From assembly GCA_025352045.1 (NCBI GenBank), contig JANXUD010000136.1, positions 1-64,000 of the forward strand: 64,000 bases of DNA, written 5' to 3'. The stretch comes from Gammaproteobacteria bacterium. GTDB lineage: Bacteria > Pseudomonadota > Gammaproteobacteria > Xanthomonadales > Xanthomonadaceae. The translations under genes were made by a program, and so were the position numbers. A model generated the notes under the pieces. The model searched no databases, was not told the origin of the DNA, and saw only the letters and a program-made list of their open reading frames with translations. This document shows, in pieces, positions 28,176 to 37,422 of the stretch (positions within the stretch are counted from its first letter, which is position 1; each line of letters begins with the position of its first letter).

Positions 28176-28871
28176 ATGAACATGGACAAGACTCTCGCAG
28201 TCGCCCTTGGTGGCGTACTCGCCGCCGGTGCCGCCGTCGGCGCCTACAAGACTGGCGTCATCGGCCCGCAGTACGCGGATGTCGTGCGGTCCACGCCAGT
28301 CACGGTAAAGGAACCGGTTTACGCGGATGTCGTGGACTCCGTGCCGATCACCCAAGCCACCGAATCCCCGCAGCAAGTGTGCGGCAACCAGGCCGTGCGG
28401 GTGCGTCGACCCGAACGCTTCGGGGACAAGGACGGAATGCTGATCGGCGCCGTGGTGGGTGGCCTGCTCGGCCACCAGGTCGGTGGCGGCAGTGGTCGTA
28501 CGCTGGCGACCTTCGGTGGCGCCGTCGCCGGCGGCTATGTCGGCCGCGATATCGACCGCCGCCACGTCGGCGGCCGGGTGGTCGACGAGACGCAGCGCGT
28601 CTGTCACACCGAAACGCGCCGCCACGACAACATCATCGGCTACGAGGTGCGCTACCAGCAGGATGGCAGGCTGCGGACCACCCGCGTCAGCAAGAAGCCG
28701 AGCGACCAGGTCTGGCTGGGCGACCGCGACCGGATCATCGGCTACGACGTGGACTGGCGCTATCGCGACAAGACCGGCACCGTCCGCCTGGACCAGAAGC
28801 CGGCCGCGCGCCTGCCGATCCGCGACGGCGCGATCATTGTCGAGCGGCGCATCGCCACGACCAACGGCTGA
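28176..28871 (+). CDS. Glycine-zipper 2TM domain protein
   Basis: LIGAVVGGLLGHQVGGGSGRTLATFGGAVAGGYVGRDIDRR; YADVV motif duplicated in N-region. Confidence 0.8.
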   Translation: MNMDKTLAVALGGVLAAGAAVGAYKTGVIGPQYADVVRSTPVTVKEPVYADVVDSVPITQATESPQQVCGNQAVRVRRPERFGDKDGMLIGAVVGGLLGHQVGGGSGRTLATFGGAVAGGYVGRDIDRRHVGGRVVDETQRVCHTETRRHDNIIGYEVRYQQDGRLRTTRVSKKPSDQVWLGDRDRIIGYDVDWRYRDKTGTVRLDQKPAARLPIRDGAIIVERRIATTNG

Positions 28872-29027
28872 CTGGACTGCGGCATCCTGGCCTGGATTGA
28901 GCCACGCCCGGACCGTCGCAGGGGCGATGCCCGGCGCGGCCCCGGTCTTCCCGGGGACGCGTTTTCGTGCGCCTGAACACGCTTCCGGCTAAAATGGGAG
29001 TTTCCCGACCCAGAATGACCCGACGCA

Positions 29028-30191
29028 ATGGCCCTGTCCCCGACCGACCTGTTCGATGTCCGCTCCCTGCTGTCCGATGAGGAGCGCCTGATCCAGGATT
29101 CGGTGGCCCGCTTCGTCGACGAACGCGTGATCCCGATCATCGGCGATGCCTTCGACCAGGGCCGGTTCCCGAAGGAACTGATTCCCGAGATCGCCGCGAT
29201 GGGCCTCCTCGGCTCCTCGCTGCCGGAAAAATACGGCTGCGCCGGCCTCAACGCCGTGTCCTATGGCCTGATCTGCCAGGAACTCGAACGCGGCGACTCG
29301 GGCATCCGCAGCTTCGTCTCGGTGCAGAGCTCGCTGTGCATGTACCCGATCTACGCCTACGGCAGCGAGGAGCAGCGCGAGCGCTACCTGCCGGCCATGG
29401 CCCGCGGCGAGATCATCGGCTGCTTCGGCCTGACCGAGCCGCACGGCGGCTCCGATCCGGCCAACATGAAGACCACGGCGCGCAAGGACGGCGACGGCTG
29501 GGTGATCAACGGCGCCAAGATGTGGATCACCAATGGCAATGTCGCCCAGATCGCCATCGTCTGGGCACAGACCGACGAGGGCATCCAGGGCTTCATCGTG
29601 CCGACCGACGCGCCGGGCTTCACCGCGCAGGAAGTGCACAAGAAGATGAGCCTGCGGGCGTCGGTGACCTCGGCGCTGTTCTTCGACAACGTGCGCGTGG
29701 CCGACACCCAGCGCCTGCCGAACGTGAAGGGCCTCAAGGGCCCGCTGGGCTGCCTGACCCAGGCCCGCTACGGCATCACCTGGGGCCCGATCGGCGCCGC
29801 CATTTCCAGCTACACGACCGCGCTCGAATATTCCAAGACCCGCATCCTGTTCGACAAGCCCATCGCCGCCACCCAGGCCGTGCAGCTCAAGCTGGCCGAC
29901 ATGGCGCGCCGGATCACGCTTGCCCAGTTGCTCTCGCTGCAGCTGGGGCGGCTGAAGGATGCCGGCGCGATGCAGCCGGCGCAGGTGTCGCTGGCCAAGT
30001 GGAACAACGTGCGCATGGCCCTGGACATCTCGCGCGAGGCGCGCGACATCCTGGGCGGCGCCGGCATCACCACCGAGTACGCGCCGATCCGGCACGCGCT
30101 CAACCTCGAGTCGGTGATTACCTATGAAGGCACCGAGACGGTGCACCAGTTGGTGATCGGTCGCGAAGTCACCGGCATCAGCGCGTTCTGA
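29028..30191 (+). CDS. gcdH: Acyl-CoA dehydrogenase, probably glutaryl-CoA dehydrogenase
   Basis: CFGLTEPHGGSDPANMKTTA, KMWITNGNVAQIAIVWA, GAGITTEYAPIRHALNLESVITYEGTETVHQLVIGREVTGISAF. Confidence 0.9.
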   Translation: MALSPTDLFDVRSLLSDEERLIQDSVARFVDERVIPIIGDAFDQGRFPKELIPEIAAMGLLGSSLPEKYGCAGLNAVSYGLICQELERGDSGIRSFVSVQSSLCMYPIYAYGSEEQRERYLPAMARGEIIGCFGLTEPHGGSDPANMKTTARKDGDGWVINGAKMWITNGNVAQIAIVWAQTDEGIQGFIVPTDAPGFTAQEVHKKMSLRASVTSALFFDNVRVADTQRLPNVKGLKGPLGCLTQARYGITWGPIGAAISSYTTALEYSKTRILFDKPIAATQAVQLKLADMARRITLAQLLSLQLGRLKDAGAMQPAQVSLAKWNNVRMALDISREARDILGGAGITTEYAPIRHALNLESVITYEGTETVHQLVIGREVTGISAF

Positions 30192-30199
30192 CCGCGGCG

Positions 30200-30832
30200 A
30201 TGGCCTACGGTCCGCGCCTGGAAACCGAGCGCCTCCTGCTGCGCGTGCCGGAGGCCTGCGACTTCGACGCCTTTGCCGGGTTCCATGCCGACGAGGAGGC
30301 GATGCGTTTCATCGGCGGCCACATGCCGCGCGCGGCAGCCTGGCGCAAGTTCCTGGTGATGCCGGGTGCCTGGGTGGTCCAGGGTTTCGGCATGTTTTCC
30401 GTGCTCGACAAGTGCAGCGGCGAGTGGCTCGGGCAGTTGGGTCCCTGGCGGCCCGATGGCTGGCCCGGCACCGAGGTTGGCTGGGCTTTCAAGCGCAGCG
30501 CCTGGGGCCGGGGCTACGCGACCGAAGCGGCGATCGCCGCGATCGACTGGGCCTTCGAGACGCTCGGCTGGGAAGAGGTCATCCACTCGATCGATCCCGA
30601 CAACAGCGCGTCGATCCTGCTGGCGCAGCGGCTGGGTGCGCGCAATCGCGGTCCCGGCCTGTTGCCCGCGCCATTCGAGGCGGCGCGCATCGACATCTGG
30701 GCGCAGTCGCGGGCCGACTGGCGCGCCGGCAGCGGCGAGCGTGAGAGCATGGCCCGCGAGCGCGCGGCGTGGCGCGCGGCCAGCTCCGCGGCCCCAGCCG
30801 ACGCCGACCCCAGCGCGGGTGCCCGCGCATGA
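30200..30832 (+). CDS. GNAT family N-acetyltransferase (RimJ/RimL-like)
   Basis: LETERLLLRVPEACDFDAFAGF; EVGWAFKRSAWGRGYATEAAIAAIDWAFETLG. Confidence 0.88.
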   Translation: MAYGPRLETERLLLRVPEACDFDAFAGFHADEEAMRFIGGHMPRAAAWRKFLVMPGAWVVQGFGMFSVLDKCSGEWLGQLGPWRPDGWPGTEVGWAFKRSAWGRGYATEAAIAAIDWAFETLGWEEVIHSIDPDNSASILLAQRLGARNRGPGLLPAPFEAARIDIWAQSRADWRAGSGERESMARERAAWRAASSAAPADADPSAGARA

Positions 30833-31470
30833 GCGACGCTGGCGCCGTCGGCATCGGCGTGCCCACCGTTTATGGCATGTCGGCATCGGGCAACTGCTAC
30901 AAGGTGCGCCTGCTGCTCGAGCAGCTGGGGCGCGACTACCGATGGATCGAAGTCGACAGCTCGCGCGGGCAGACGCGAACGCCGGAGTACCTGGCCCGCA
31001 ATGCCAACGGCAAGGTGCCCCTGCTCGAACTCGACGACGGCCGCCGGCTGGCGGAGTCCAATGCAATCCTGTGCTTCCTGGCCGAGGGCAGCGCCTTGCT
31101 CCCGGCCGACGCCTGGCGGCGGGCGCAGGTCCTGCAGTGGCTGTTCTTCGAGCAATACAGCCATGAGCCCTACGTGGCCGTGGCGCGCTTCATCTGCGGG
31201 TGGCTGCCGGCGGACCATCCGCGGCGCGCCGAACTGCCGCGCTTGCGCGAGCGGGCGCACCACGCGCTGGCGCTGATGGAGCGCGAGTTGGCGGCGCGTG
31301 ATTTCATGGTCGACGGCGGCTACTCGGTGGCCGACATCGCCCTGTACGCCTACACCCACGATGCACCGCGCGGCGGCGTGGACCTGGATGGCTACCCGGC
31401 GCTGCGCGCGTGGATCGCGCGGGTCGAGGCGACGCCCGGATTCGTCCCGCTGCGCGTCGAGTTGCCCTGA
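30829..31470 (+). CDS. Glutathione S-transferase
   Basis: GMSASGNCYKVRLLLEQLGRDYRWIEVDSSRGQTRTPEYLARNANGKVPLLELDDGRRLAESNAIL; ATGA overlap with upstream GNAT gene. Confidence 0.9.
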   Translation: MSDAGAVGIGVPTVYGMSASGNCYKVRLLLEQLGRDYRWIEVDSSRGQTRTPEYLARNANGKVPLLELDDGRRLAESNAILCFLAEGSALLPADAWRRAQVLQWLFFEQYSHEPYVAVARFICGWLPADHPRRAELPRLRERAHHALALMERELAARDFMVDGGYSVADIALYAYTHDAPRGGVDLDGYPALRAWIARVEATPGFVPLRVELP

Positions 31471-31500
31471 GCCCGCCATCCCCTTCCTGGTAGCAAGTCC

Positions 31501-33768
31501 ATGTCCGCCCCAGCGCCACTGATTCCCGCCCGCCACAAGAACGTCAACCGCGCGCAAGTGTGCGACGAGAACTTCGTCGAGTTCGTTCGCGCCTGGGACG
31601 GCAAGGCGGCCCACAAGCCACGTCCCGACGCGCCGGTGCTGCCCGGCAGCGCCTGCACCGCGGCGGACTTCATGGCCCTGTTCGAGTCGCAGCTGGTGTC
31701 GCGGCACCTGGACCTCATGGCCCGCGTCCTGCGCGTGCAGCAGAAAGTGTTCTACACCATCGGTTCGTCCGGCCACGAGGGCAACGCGATGGTGGCGCGG
31801 CTGGCCCGCCATACCGATCCGGCCTTCCTGCATTACCGCAGCGGCGGCTTCATGGCCGAGCGCTTCCGCAAGTTGCCCGGCATGGATCCCATCATGGATT
31901 CGGCCTTGAGCTTCGCCGCGTCCATGGAGGACCCGATTTCCGGCGGCCGGCACAAGGTCTGGGGCAGCAAGCCGCTGTGGGTCCTGCCGCAGACCTCGAC
32001 CATCGCCTCCCACCTGCCCAAGGCCCTGGGCACGGCGGTGGCCATCGAGCAGGCCCGGCGCATCGGCCACGTGCTGCCGATCCCGGCCGACTCGATCGCG
32101 ATCTGCAGCTTTGGCGACGCGTCCAGCAACCACGCCACTGCGCAGACCGCGTTCAATGCCGCGGCCTGGACCGCCTACCAGCAGCTTCCCGCGCCCGTGC
32201 TATACGTGTGCGAGGACAACGGCATCGGCATTTCGGTGAAGACCCCGGACGGCTGGATCAGCAGCAACTTCCGCGATCGCAAGGGGCTGGACTACTTCTA
32301 TGCGGACGGCCTCGACCTCGCGACCGGCTATGGCCAGGTCCAGGCCGCGGTCGAGCATTGCCGGCGCAGCCGCCGCCCAACCTTCCTGCACCTGCGCACG
32401 ACCCGCGTGATGGGCCATGCCGGCACCGACTTCGAGATCGAGTGGCGCAGCATCGAGGAGTTGATGGCGGTGGAGGCCTCCGATCCCCTGCTGCGTTCGG
32501 CGGCGATCGCGCTGGAGTCCGGCCTGATGGACGCCGACGACCTGCTCGGCCTCTACGAACTCACCCGCGAGAAGTGCTTTGCCGCCGCGGAGCAGGCCGA
32601 CACGCGCCCACGCCTGTCAAGCCTGGCCGAGATCATCAAGCCGCTGGCGCCGTATTCGCCGGACAAGGTGGCCAGTGAAGCCGCGCGCGCCGACTATGCC
32701 GAGCGTCGCGCGGCGGTGTTCGGCGGCGTGGCGAAATTGCCCGAGGCGCAGGCGCCGCGACACCTCGCGATCCAGATCAACCAGGCCCTGCATGACCTGC
32801 TGGCCAAGTATCCGGAAGCCCTGCTGTTCGGCGAGGACGTGGCGCAGAAGGGCGGCGTGTACACGGTCACCAAGGGACTGCAGAAAGCCTTCAAGGGCGC
32901 GCGGGTGTTCAACACCCTGCTCGACGAGACCATGATCCTGGGCCTGGCCCAGGGCTTCGCCAATATGGGGATGCTGCCGTTCCCGGAGATCCAGTACCTG
33001 GCGTATTTCCACAATGCCTGCGACCAGATCCGCGGCGAGGCGGCCTCGCTGCAGTTCTTCTCGAACGACCAGTTCCGCAACCCGATGGTGATGCGCGTGG
33101 CCTCGCTGGGCTACCAGAAGGGCTTCGGCGGGCACTTCCACAATGACAATTCCATCACCGCACTGCGCGACATCCCGGGGCTCGTGGTCGGCTGCCCCAG
33201 CCGCGGCGACGACGCGGCGACCATGCTGCGGACGATGGCGGCCCTGGGCAAGGTGGACGGCCGGGTCTGCGCCTTCCTCGAGCCCATAGCCCTGTACATG
33301 ACCAAGGATCTGCATGCGGCGGGCGACGGCCTCTGGCAGACCGCCTATCCGCCGCCGGACCAGGCCATGGTGCTGGGCGAGGAGCGCGTGTATTTCCCCG
33401 AGGCCAGTGAGCTGGTGGTCTTCACCTTCGGCAACGGGGTCCCGATGAGCCTGCGCGCCGCGCGCGAGATCCAGGCCCGGCACGGCTGGTCGGTGCGCGT
33501 GGTGGACCTGCGCTGGCTCGCGCCGCTCAATGCCGGCGCCATCGCGCGCCATGCCGGGGACTGCAAGCGCATCCTGGTGGTAGACGAGGGCAGGCGCAGT
33601 GCCGGCGTGGGCGAGGGCGTGATCACGGCCATTGTCGAAGGCGGCGAGGGCGCCAAGCCGCTGCGCCGCGTCGTCGGCGCGGACACCTTCACGCCCCTGG
33701 CCGGCGCCGCGTTGCTGGTGCTGCCGTCGGAGGCGGATATCGTCGCGATGGCCGGTGAACTGGCATGA
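31501..33768 (+). CDS. Branched-chain 2-oxoacid dehydrogenase E1, fused alpha+beta subunits
   Basis: N-half E1-alpha (GSSGHEGNAMVARLARHTDPAFLHYR, CEDNGIGISVKTP); C-half E1-beta (LLFGEDVAQKGGVYTVTKGLQKAF, VRVVDLRWLAPLN). Confidence 0.88.
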   Translation: MSAPAPLIPARHKNVNRAQVCDENFVEFVRAWDGKAAHKPRPDAPVLPGSACTAADFMALFESQLVSRHLDLMARVLRVQQKVFYTIGSSGHEGNAMVARLARHTDPAFLHYRSGGFMAERFRKLPGMDPIMDSALSFAASMEDPISGGRHKVWGSKPLWVLPQTSTIASHLPKALGTAVAIEQARRIGHVLPIPADSIAICSFGDASSNHATAQTAFNAAAWTAYQQLPAPVLYVCEDNGIGISVKTPDGWISSNFRDRKGLDYFYADGLDLATGYGQVQAAVEHCRRSRRPTFLHLRTTRVMGHAGTDFEIEWRSIEELMAVEASDPLLRSAAIALESGLMDADDLLGLYELTREKCFAAAEQADTRPRLSSLAEIIKPLAPYSPDKVASEAARADYAERRAAVFGGVAKLPEAQAPRHLAIQINQALHDLLAKYPEALLFGEDVAQKGGVYTVTKGLQKAFKGARVFNTLLDETMILGLAQGFANMGMLPFPEIQYLAYFHNACDQIRGEAASLQFFSNDQFRNPMVMRVASLGYQKGFGGHFHNDNSITALRDIPGLVVGCPSRGDDAATMLRTMAALGKVDGRVCAFLEPIALYMTKDLHAAGDGLWQTAYPPPDQAMVLGEERVYFPEASELVVFTFGNGVPMSLRAAREIQARHGWSVRVVDLRWLAPLNAGAIARHAGDCKRILVVDEGRRSAGVGEGVITAIVEGGEGAKPLRRVVGADTFTPLAGAALLVLPSEADIVAMAGELA

Positions 33769-33825
33769 TTGCGTTTGCCTCCGTTGCAAAGCCCGCCCCC
33801 GCGGCTTGACCTATACTCCGACCCC

Positions 33826-34722
33826 ATGAGCCAATCGCGGCCGCTCACGATCCTGTTCGCCGATGTCAGCGGCAGCACCCGGCTGTTCGAATCCCGCGGT
33901 GACGTCGAGGCCCGGCGCCTGATCGCCTCGGTGCTGGACGCGCTCAGCGTGATCTGCCGCCAGTACGGCGGCCACGTGGTCAAGACCATCGGCGACGAGG
34001 TCATGTGCACGCTGCCGGGGCCGCTGGACGGCCTGCTGGCCGCCTGCGACATGCAGCGCAAGATGTCGCGCGACGTCAATTTCATCCGCGACAACCTCGC
34101 CGTCCGCATCGGCCTCCACCACGGCAATGCCCTGGAAGAGAACGACGATGTGTTCGGCGACGCGGTGAATGTCGCGGCGCGCATGACCTCGCTGGCCAAG
34201 CGCGAGCAGATCGTCACCACGGCCTCCACCGTCGCCGCCGCCAGCGGCCGGCTGCCCGAGACGCGCAGCCTGGGCCGCGCCCGGGTCAGCGGCAAGTTGC
34301 TGCCGATCGAAATCGTGGACGTGGTCTGGCAGGAGGACACCTCCGGCATGACCATGGTGCAGAGCGCGATCCGGCTGGGCGATGCACAACAACCCAGCGG
34401 CGCGCGCCTGACCTTGCGCCACCGCGGCAAGCTGATCGAACTCACCGAGACCTCGGAGCCCTTCATGATGGGCCGCGAGGCGGGCAACCACCTGGTGGTC
34501 GAGGCGGACTGGGTCAGCCGCACGCATGCGCAGATCGAATTCCGCCGCGGCCATTTCATGATCGCGGACCGCTCCACCAATGCCACTTACGTGTGCATCG
34601 GCAAGGATCCGGAACTGCGCGTGCACCGGGACGAGATCCACCTGCGCCAGTCCGGCAGCATCAGCATGGGCCAGGCCGGCGCGGTCAACACCCACGACCT
34701 GATCCACTTCGAAGCGCGCTGA
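33826..34722 (+). CDS. Class III adenylate/guanylate cyclase with C-terminal FHA domain
   Basis: ILFADVSGSTRLFE, VKTIGDEVMC, VFGDAVNVAARM; FHA MMGREAGNHLVVEADWVSRTHAQIEFRRGHFMIADRSTNATYV. Confidence 0.9.
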   Translation: MSQSRPLTILFADVSGSTRLFESRGDVEARRLIASVLDALSVICRQYGGHVVKTIGDEVMCTLPGPLDGLLAACDMQRKMSRDVNFIRDNLAVRIGLHHGNALEENDDVFGDAVNVAARMTSLAKREQIVTTASTVAAASGRLPETRSLGRARVSGKLLPIEIVDVVWQEDTSGMTMVQSAIRLGDAQQPSGARLTLRHRGKLIELTETSEPFMMGREAGNHLVVEADWVSRTHAQIEFRRGHFMIADRSTNATYVCIGKDPELRVHRDEIHLRQSGSISMGQAGAVNTHDLIHFEAR

Positions 34723-34786
34723 CGGTCGGGGCCGCCGGCCAGGCGTCAGCCTGCTGAAGGCCAGCCGCGATCGATCCCGGGCAGGA

Positions 34787-35695
34787 TCAGCGACGCGCCT
34801 TGATCTGCAACCCGGAGGACGGCTGGACCACGACCGGCGCACCCGGCGCAGTCGGCGGGGCCGTCGCCGTCGGGGCCAGGCTCCGGCCCGGCATCGGGGC
34901 ATAGCCGAACACGCCGCGCAACAGGCGCTCGTTGCCGACATAGTCGCCGGCGGTGGCCGCGACGAACTGGCTCGCGCCGATCTCGTCGAGTACGTCATGC
35001 GCCGTCGCATCGTGGTTCAGGCGGATGAGTGCGTCGGCCACCTTCTTGCGCACGTCCGCGGGCACCTTGGCACTGGCCGAGAAGCCGCGGCCGACGAAGT
35101 CGCGCGACGTCGCCACCGAACTCAGGTTGGGATAGGTCTGGGCGATGTAGCCGGGCACCATGGCGCCGTCGGTTTCGCCGGCGAACACCATTTCCACGCC
35201 GTCCTTCCAGCTGGCGGCGACCGACTGGATTTCCGGCTGCGCGATCGGGTTCTTGTACAACTCGCCGAGCAGCAGGTAGCCCAGGCTGGGCGCGGACATG
35301 CTGGCGATGCGCCGGCCGATCAGGCCGTTGGCACCGCCCGCGACATTGCTGGAGTCCACCAGCAGGACGAACTTGGTGGGATCGGCGACGCGGGCCAGCG
35401 GGATGAAGCGCTGGTGGTTGATGCGGTAGTCGGTGAAGTGCGCTTCCTCGAAGGCGAAGTCCACCGGCGTGTCGCCGCGCAGGTCGCGCCAGAACACGTG
35501 GTAGTTGGCCGAGGTGCGCAGGACGAACTTCAGCCCGGTCGCCTTGCTCAGGTAAGTGAGCAGGGGCTGGTACACCTGCTGCGCCTGGGCCGGCGGATAG
35601 TTCGGCTCGACGCTGACGGTGTAGTCGGCGGCCGTCGCGGCCCCGGCAAACAGGCCGACCAGCACTGCCACCGCGGAAATTGCGTACTTTTTCAT
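34787..35695 (-). CDS. PhnD/SsuA-like periplasmic substrate-binding protein (phosphate/phosphonate type)
   Basis: Signal peptide; YTVSVEPNYPPAQAQQVYQPLLTYLSKATGLKFVLRTSANY; no adjacent permease/ATPase. Confidence 0.75.
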   Translation of the reverse strand: MKKYAISAVAVLVGLFAGAATAADYTVSVEPNYPPAQAQQVYQPLLTYLSKATGLKFVLRTSANYHVFWRDLRGDTPVDFAFEEAHFTDYRINHQRFIPLARVADPTKFVLLVDSSNVAGGANGLIGRRIASMSAPSLGYLLLGELYKNPIAQPEIQSVAASWKDGVEMVFAGETDGAMVPGYIAQTYPNLSSVATSRDFVGRGFSASAKVPADVRKKVADALIRLNHDATAHDVLDEIGASQFVAATAGDYVGNERLLRGVFGYAPMPGRSLAPTATAPPTAPGAPVVVQPSSGLQIKARR

Positions 35696-35778
35696 GATGG
35701 AAAAGCTCCCCTGAGGCAGCGGGTATAGCAGGTCGGCGCCGCTGCGCCAATCGCGCGTGTGCGGGGCCGTGAAGCCGG

Positions 35779-36729
35779 TCACAGCGGGCGTTGCAGGCCT
35801 TCATCAAGCCGGACGGGCCACGCCGGATGGCCGCCGGACTGCAGCGTCGCGGCATGATCAAAGTCGCCTAGGACGCCTAGCGCAAGTCGACCCTGCGCGT
35901 CTGCGCAGACGATACTCCCCAGGGACTGTTCGTCCTGGCCACGGACATCGGCGCCTGGCGCCAGGGCCTCGCCCGTGACCAGGTGCAGGCTGCGCTTTGC
36001 CTGCCCGAGGTAATGCGTGCGCGCGACGATTTCCTGTCCCGGATAGCAACCCTTGGACAGGCTGTAGGCGTGCAGGCGTTGCAGCGAAAGCATCTGGGGC
36101 GTCCATTTCTCCCGTTGCGACGCAGGCAGGCGCGGCAGGCCGTAGCGCAGGTCATGTTCCATCCAGGCACCCGCTCCGGTGGACGGTGGGCCTGCGTCGG
36201 CTGGCATGGCGGCGATGGACTCGCGGGACAGGTGCATGCGACGACCGCCGGCCATGTCGAGCGTCCACGTGCCATCGTTGCCAAGCAGGGCCTTGTCTGC
36301 GTCGACACGCGGCTCGGCATTCGCGTCGACATTCGCGTCGACATTCGCGTCGCCTGGAGCATCGGCCGTCGCGAACTCGCCCAGCACATGCCAGCCTGCG
36401 CCAGCGTCGACACGGACCTTGCTCCGGAACACGTAGCGCTGCAACGCGGCACCAAGCTCGGCCGCGGGCAGGTCAGGTACGACCAGGACGAACGTCGCCT
36501 CGCCCGTGCGCAACAGCGCGAAGAGCGCGTGAAGGCGTCCCTTGGGGTTGAGCCAGCCATTCCATTGCCACTGCCGCGGCTGCAGGGCGCGGACGTCGTT
36601 CATCGTCTGCGCCTGCAGGAAAGCAGCCGAATCCGCGCCATCGACGGCCAGCACGCTCCATCCCGGGAGTGCAAAACGCCCGCGCGGGAACTGCATCTGC
36701 TTGTACGCAGAGGGGTCGGGACTTAACAT
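35779..36729 (-). CDS. ygfZ: YgfZ/GcvT-like folate-binding protein (Fe-S cluster related)
   Basis: Signature KGCYPGQEIVARTHYLG. Confidence 0.9.
   Translation of the reverse strand: MLSPDPSAYKQMQFPRGRFALPGWSVLAVDGADSAAFLQAQTMNDVRALQPRQWQWNGWLNPKGRLHALFALLRTGEATFVLVVPDLPAAELGAALQRYVFRSKVRVDAGAGWHVLGEFATADAPGDANVDANVDANAEPRVDADKALLGNDGTWTLDMAGGRRMHLSRESIAAMPADAGPPSTGAGAWMEHDLRYGLPRLPASQREKWTPQMLSLQRLHAYSLSKGCYPGQEIVARTHYLGQAKRSLHLVTGEALAPGADVRGQDEQSLGSIVCADAQGRLALGVLGDFDHAATLQSGGHPAWPVRLDEGLQRPL
36319..36354. repeat. 12-bp tandem repeat (3 units, attcgcgtcgac) inside ygfZ
   Basis: Direct reading; encodes DANVDANVDAN on the minus strand. Confidence 0.85.
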
Positions 36730-36735
36730 GTGCGG

Positions 36736-36990
36736 ATGGTGTCCAACCCGCAGATGATAGGCCAAGTCGAGCCGGACGCAGCCGTGGGCGCCAGCGACGC
36801 GGAGCAGGCGACGGCGGCACCAATGCGGCACCTCGAGGCGGCCGGCGCCGTTGTTCAATCCGACCTGCCGACATCCGAGCTTTCGCCACCCGACCTTTCG
36901 CCACGAAACCTTTCGCCACCCGACCCGCCGCGACTCGATCCGACCCGTTACGGTGACTGGGAACGCAACGGACGCTGCATCGACTTCTGA
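36736..36990 (+). CDS. DUF1674 protein (SDHAF4-like succinate dehydrogenase assembly factor)
   Basis: C-terminus DPTRYGDWERNGRCIDF matches the DUF1674/SDHAF4 signature; immediately upstream of sdhC. Start uncertain (GTG 36730, ATG 36736 or ATG 36823). Confidence 0.8.
   Translation: MVSNPQMIGQVEPDAAVGASDAEQATAAPMRHLEAAGAVVQSDLPTSELSPPDLSPRNLSPPDPPRLDPTRYGDWERNGRCIDF
36880..36924. repeat. 15-bp tandem repeat (3 units, ctttcgccacccgac) in the DUF1674 gene
   Basis: Encodes LSPPD-LSPRN-LSPPD in frame. Confidence 0.85.
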
Positions 36991-37023
36991 TCGCCAACGC
37001 GATCTCCCACCCACGAGTACACG

Positions 37024-37422
37024 ATGGCCGCGCATCCACGTCCCTTGTCCCCACACCTGCAGGTGTACACCCAGCCGTTGACGGCCGGCGCCATGTCCAT
37101 CGTGCATCGCATCACCGGCGGCATCCTCGCCGTCGGCGCGTTTGGCCTGGTCGCCTGGCTGCTTGCAGTCGCCGGCGGGAGCGACGCCTTCACGCGTTTC
37201 GGCGCCGTCGCCGGCTCGTGGCCCGGGGTCGTCGCGCTCGGCCTGGTCGCGGCGTCGCTCGCCTACCACCTGCTCAATGGCCTGCGACACCTGTTCTGGG
37301 ACATGGGCAAGGGATTCGACCTGCCGCGCAGCCATGCGTCGGGCCTGGCCGTGCTCGCGCTGTCGATCGTCCTCGCGGCGGCGCTGGTGTACGCGGGGCT
37401 GCGCGCGGGAGGGCTGGCATGA
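37024..37422 (+). CDS. sdhC: Succinate dehydrogenase cytochrome b556 subunit
   Basis: RPLSPHLQVYTQPLTAGAMSIVHRITGGIL; YHLLNGLRHLFWDMGKGF. Confidence 0.94.
   Translation: MAAHPRPLSPHLQVYTQPLTAGAMSIVHRITGGILAVGAFGLVAWLLAVAGGSDAFTRFGAVAGSWPGVVALGLVAASLAYHLLNGLRHLFWDMGKGFDLPRSHASGLAVLALSIVLAAALVYAGLRAGGLA

Noticed and set aside
17986-31470. Two GSTs, GPx and MAPEG as a glutathione-detoxification island
   Set aside because: Genes are far apart and embedded in unrelated operons; common families, no evidence for a shared system.
36473-37054. Minus-strand ORF with GRVAKGFVAKGRVAKAR repeats, looks like a Lys/Arg-rich nucleoid-type peptide
   Set aside because: The repeat is simply the reverse complement of the LSPPD repeat in the DUF1674 gene; the frame overlaps ygfZ in a wrong frame.
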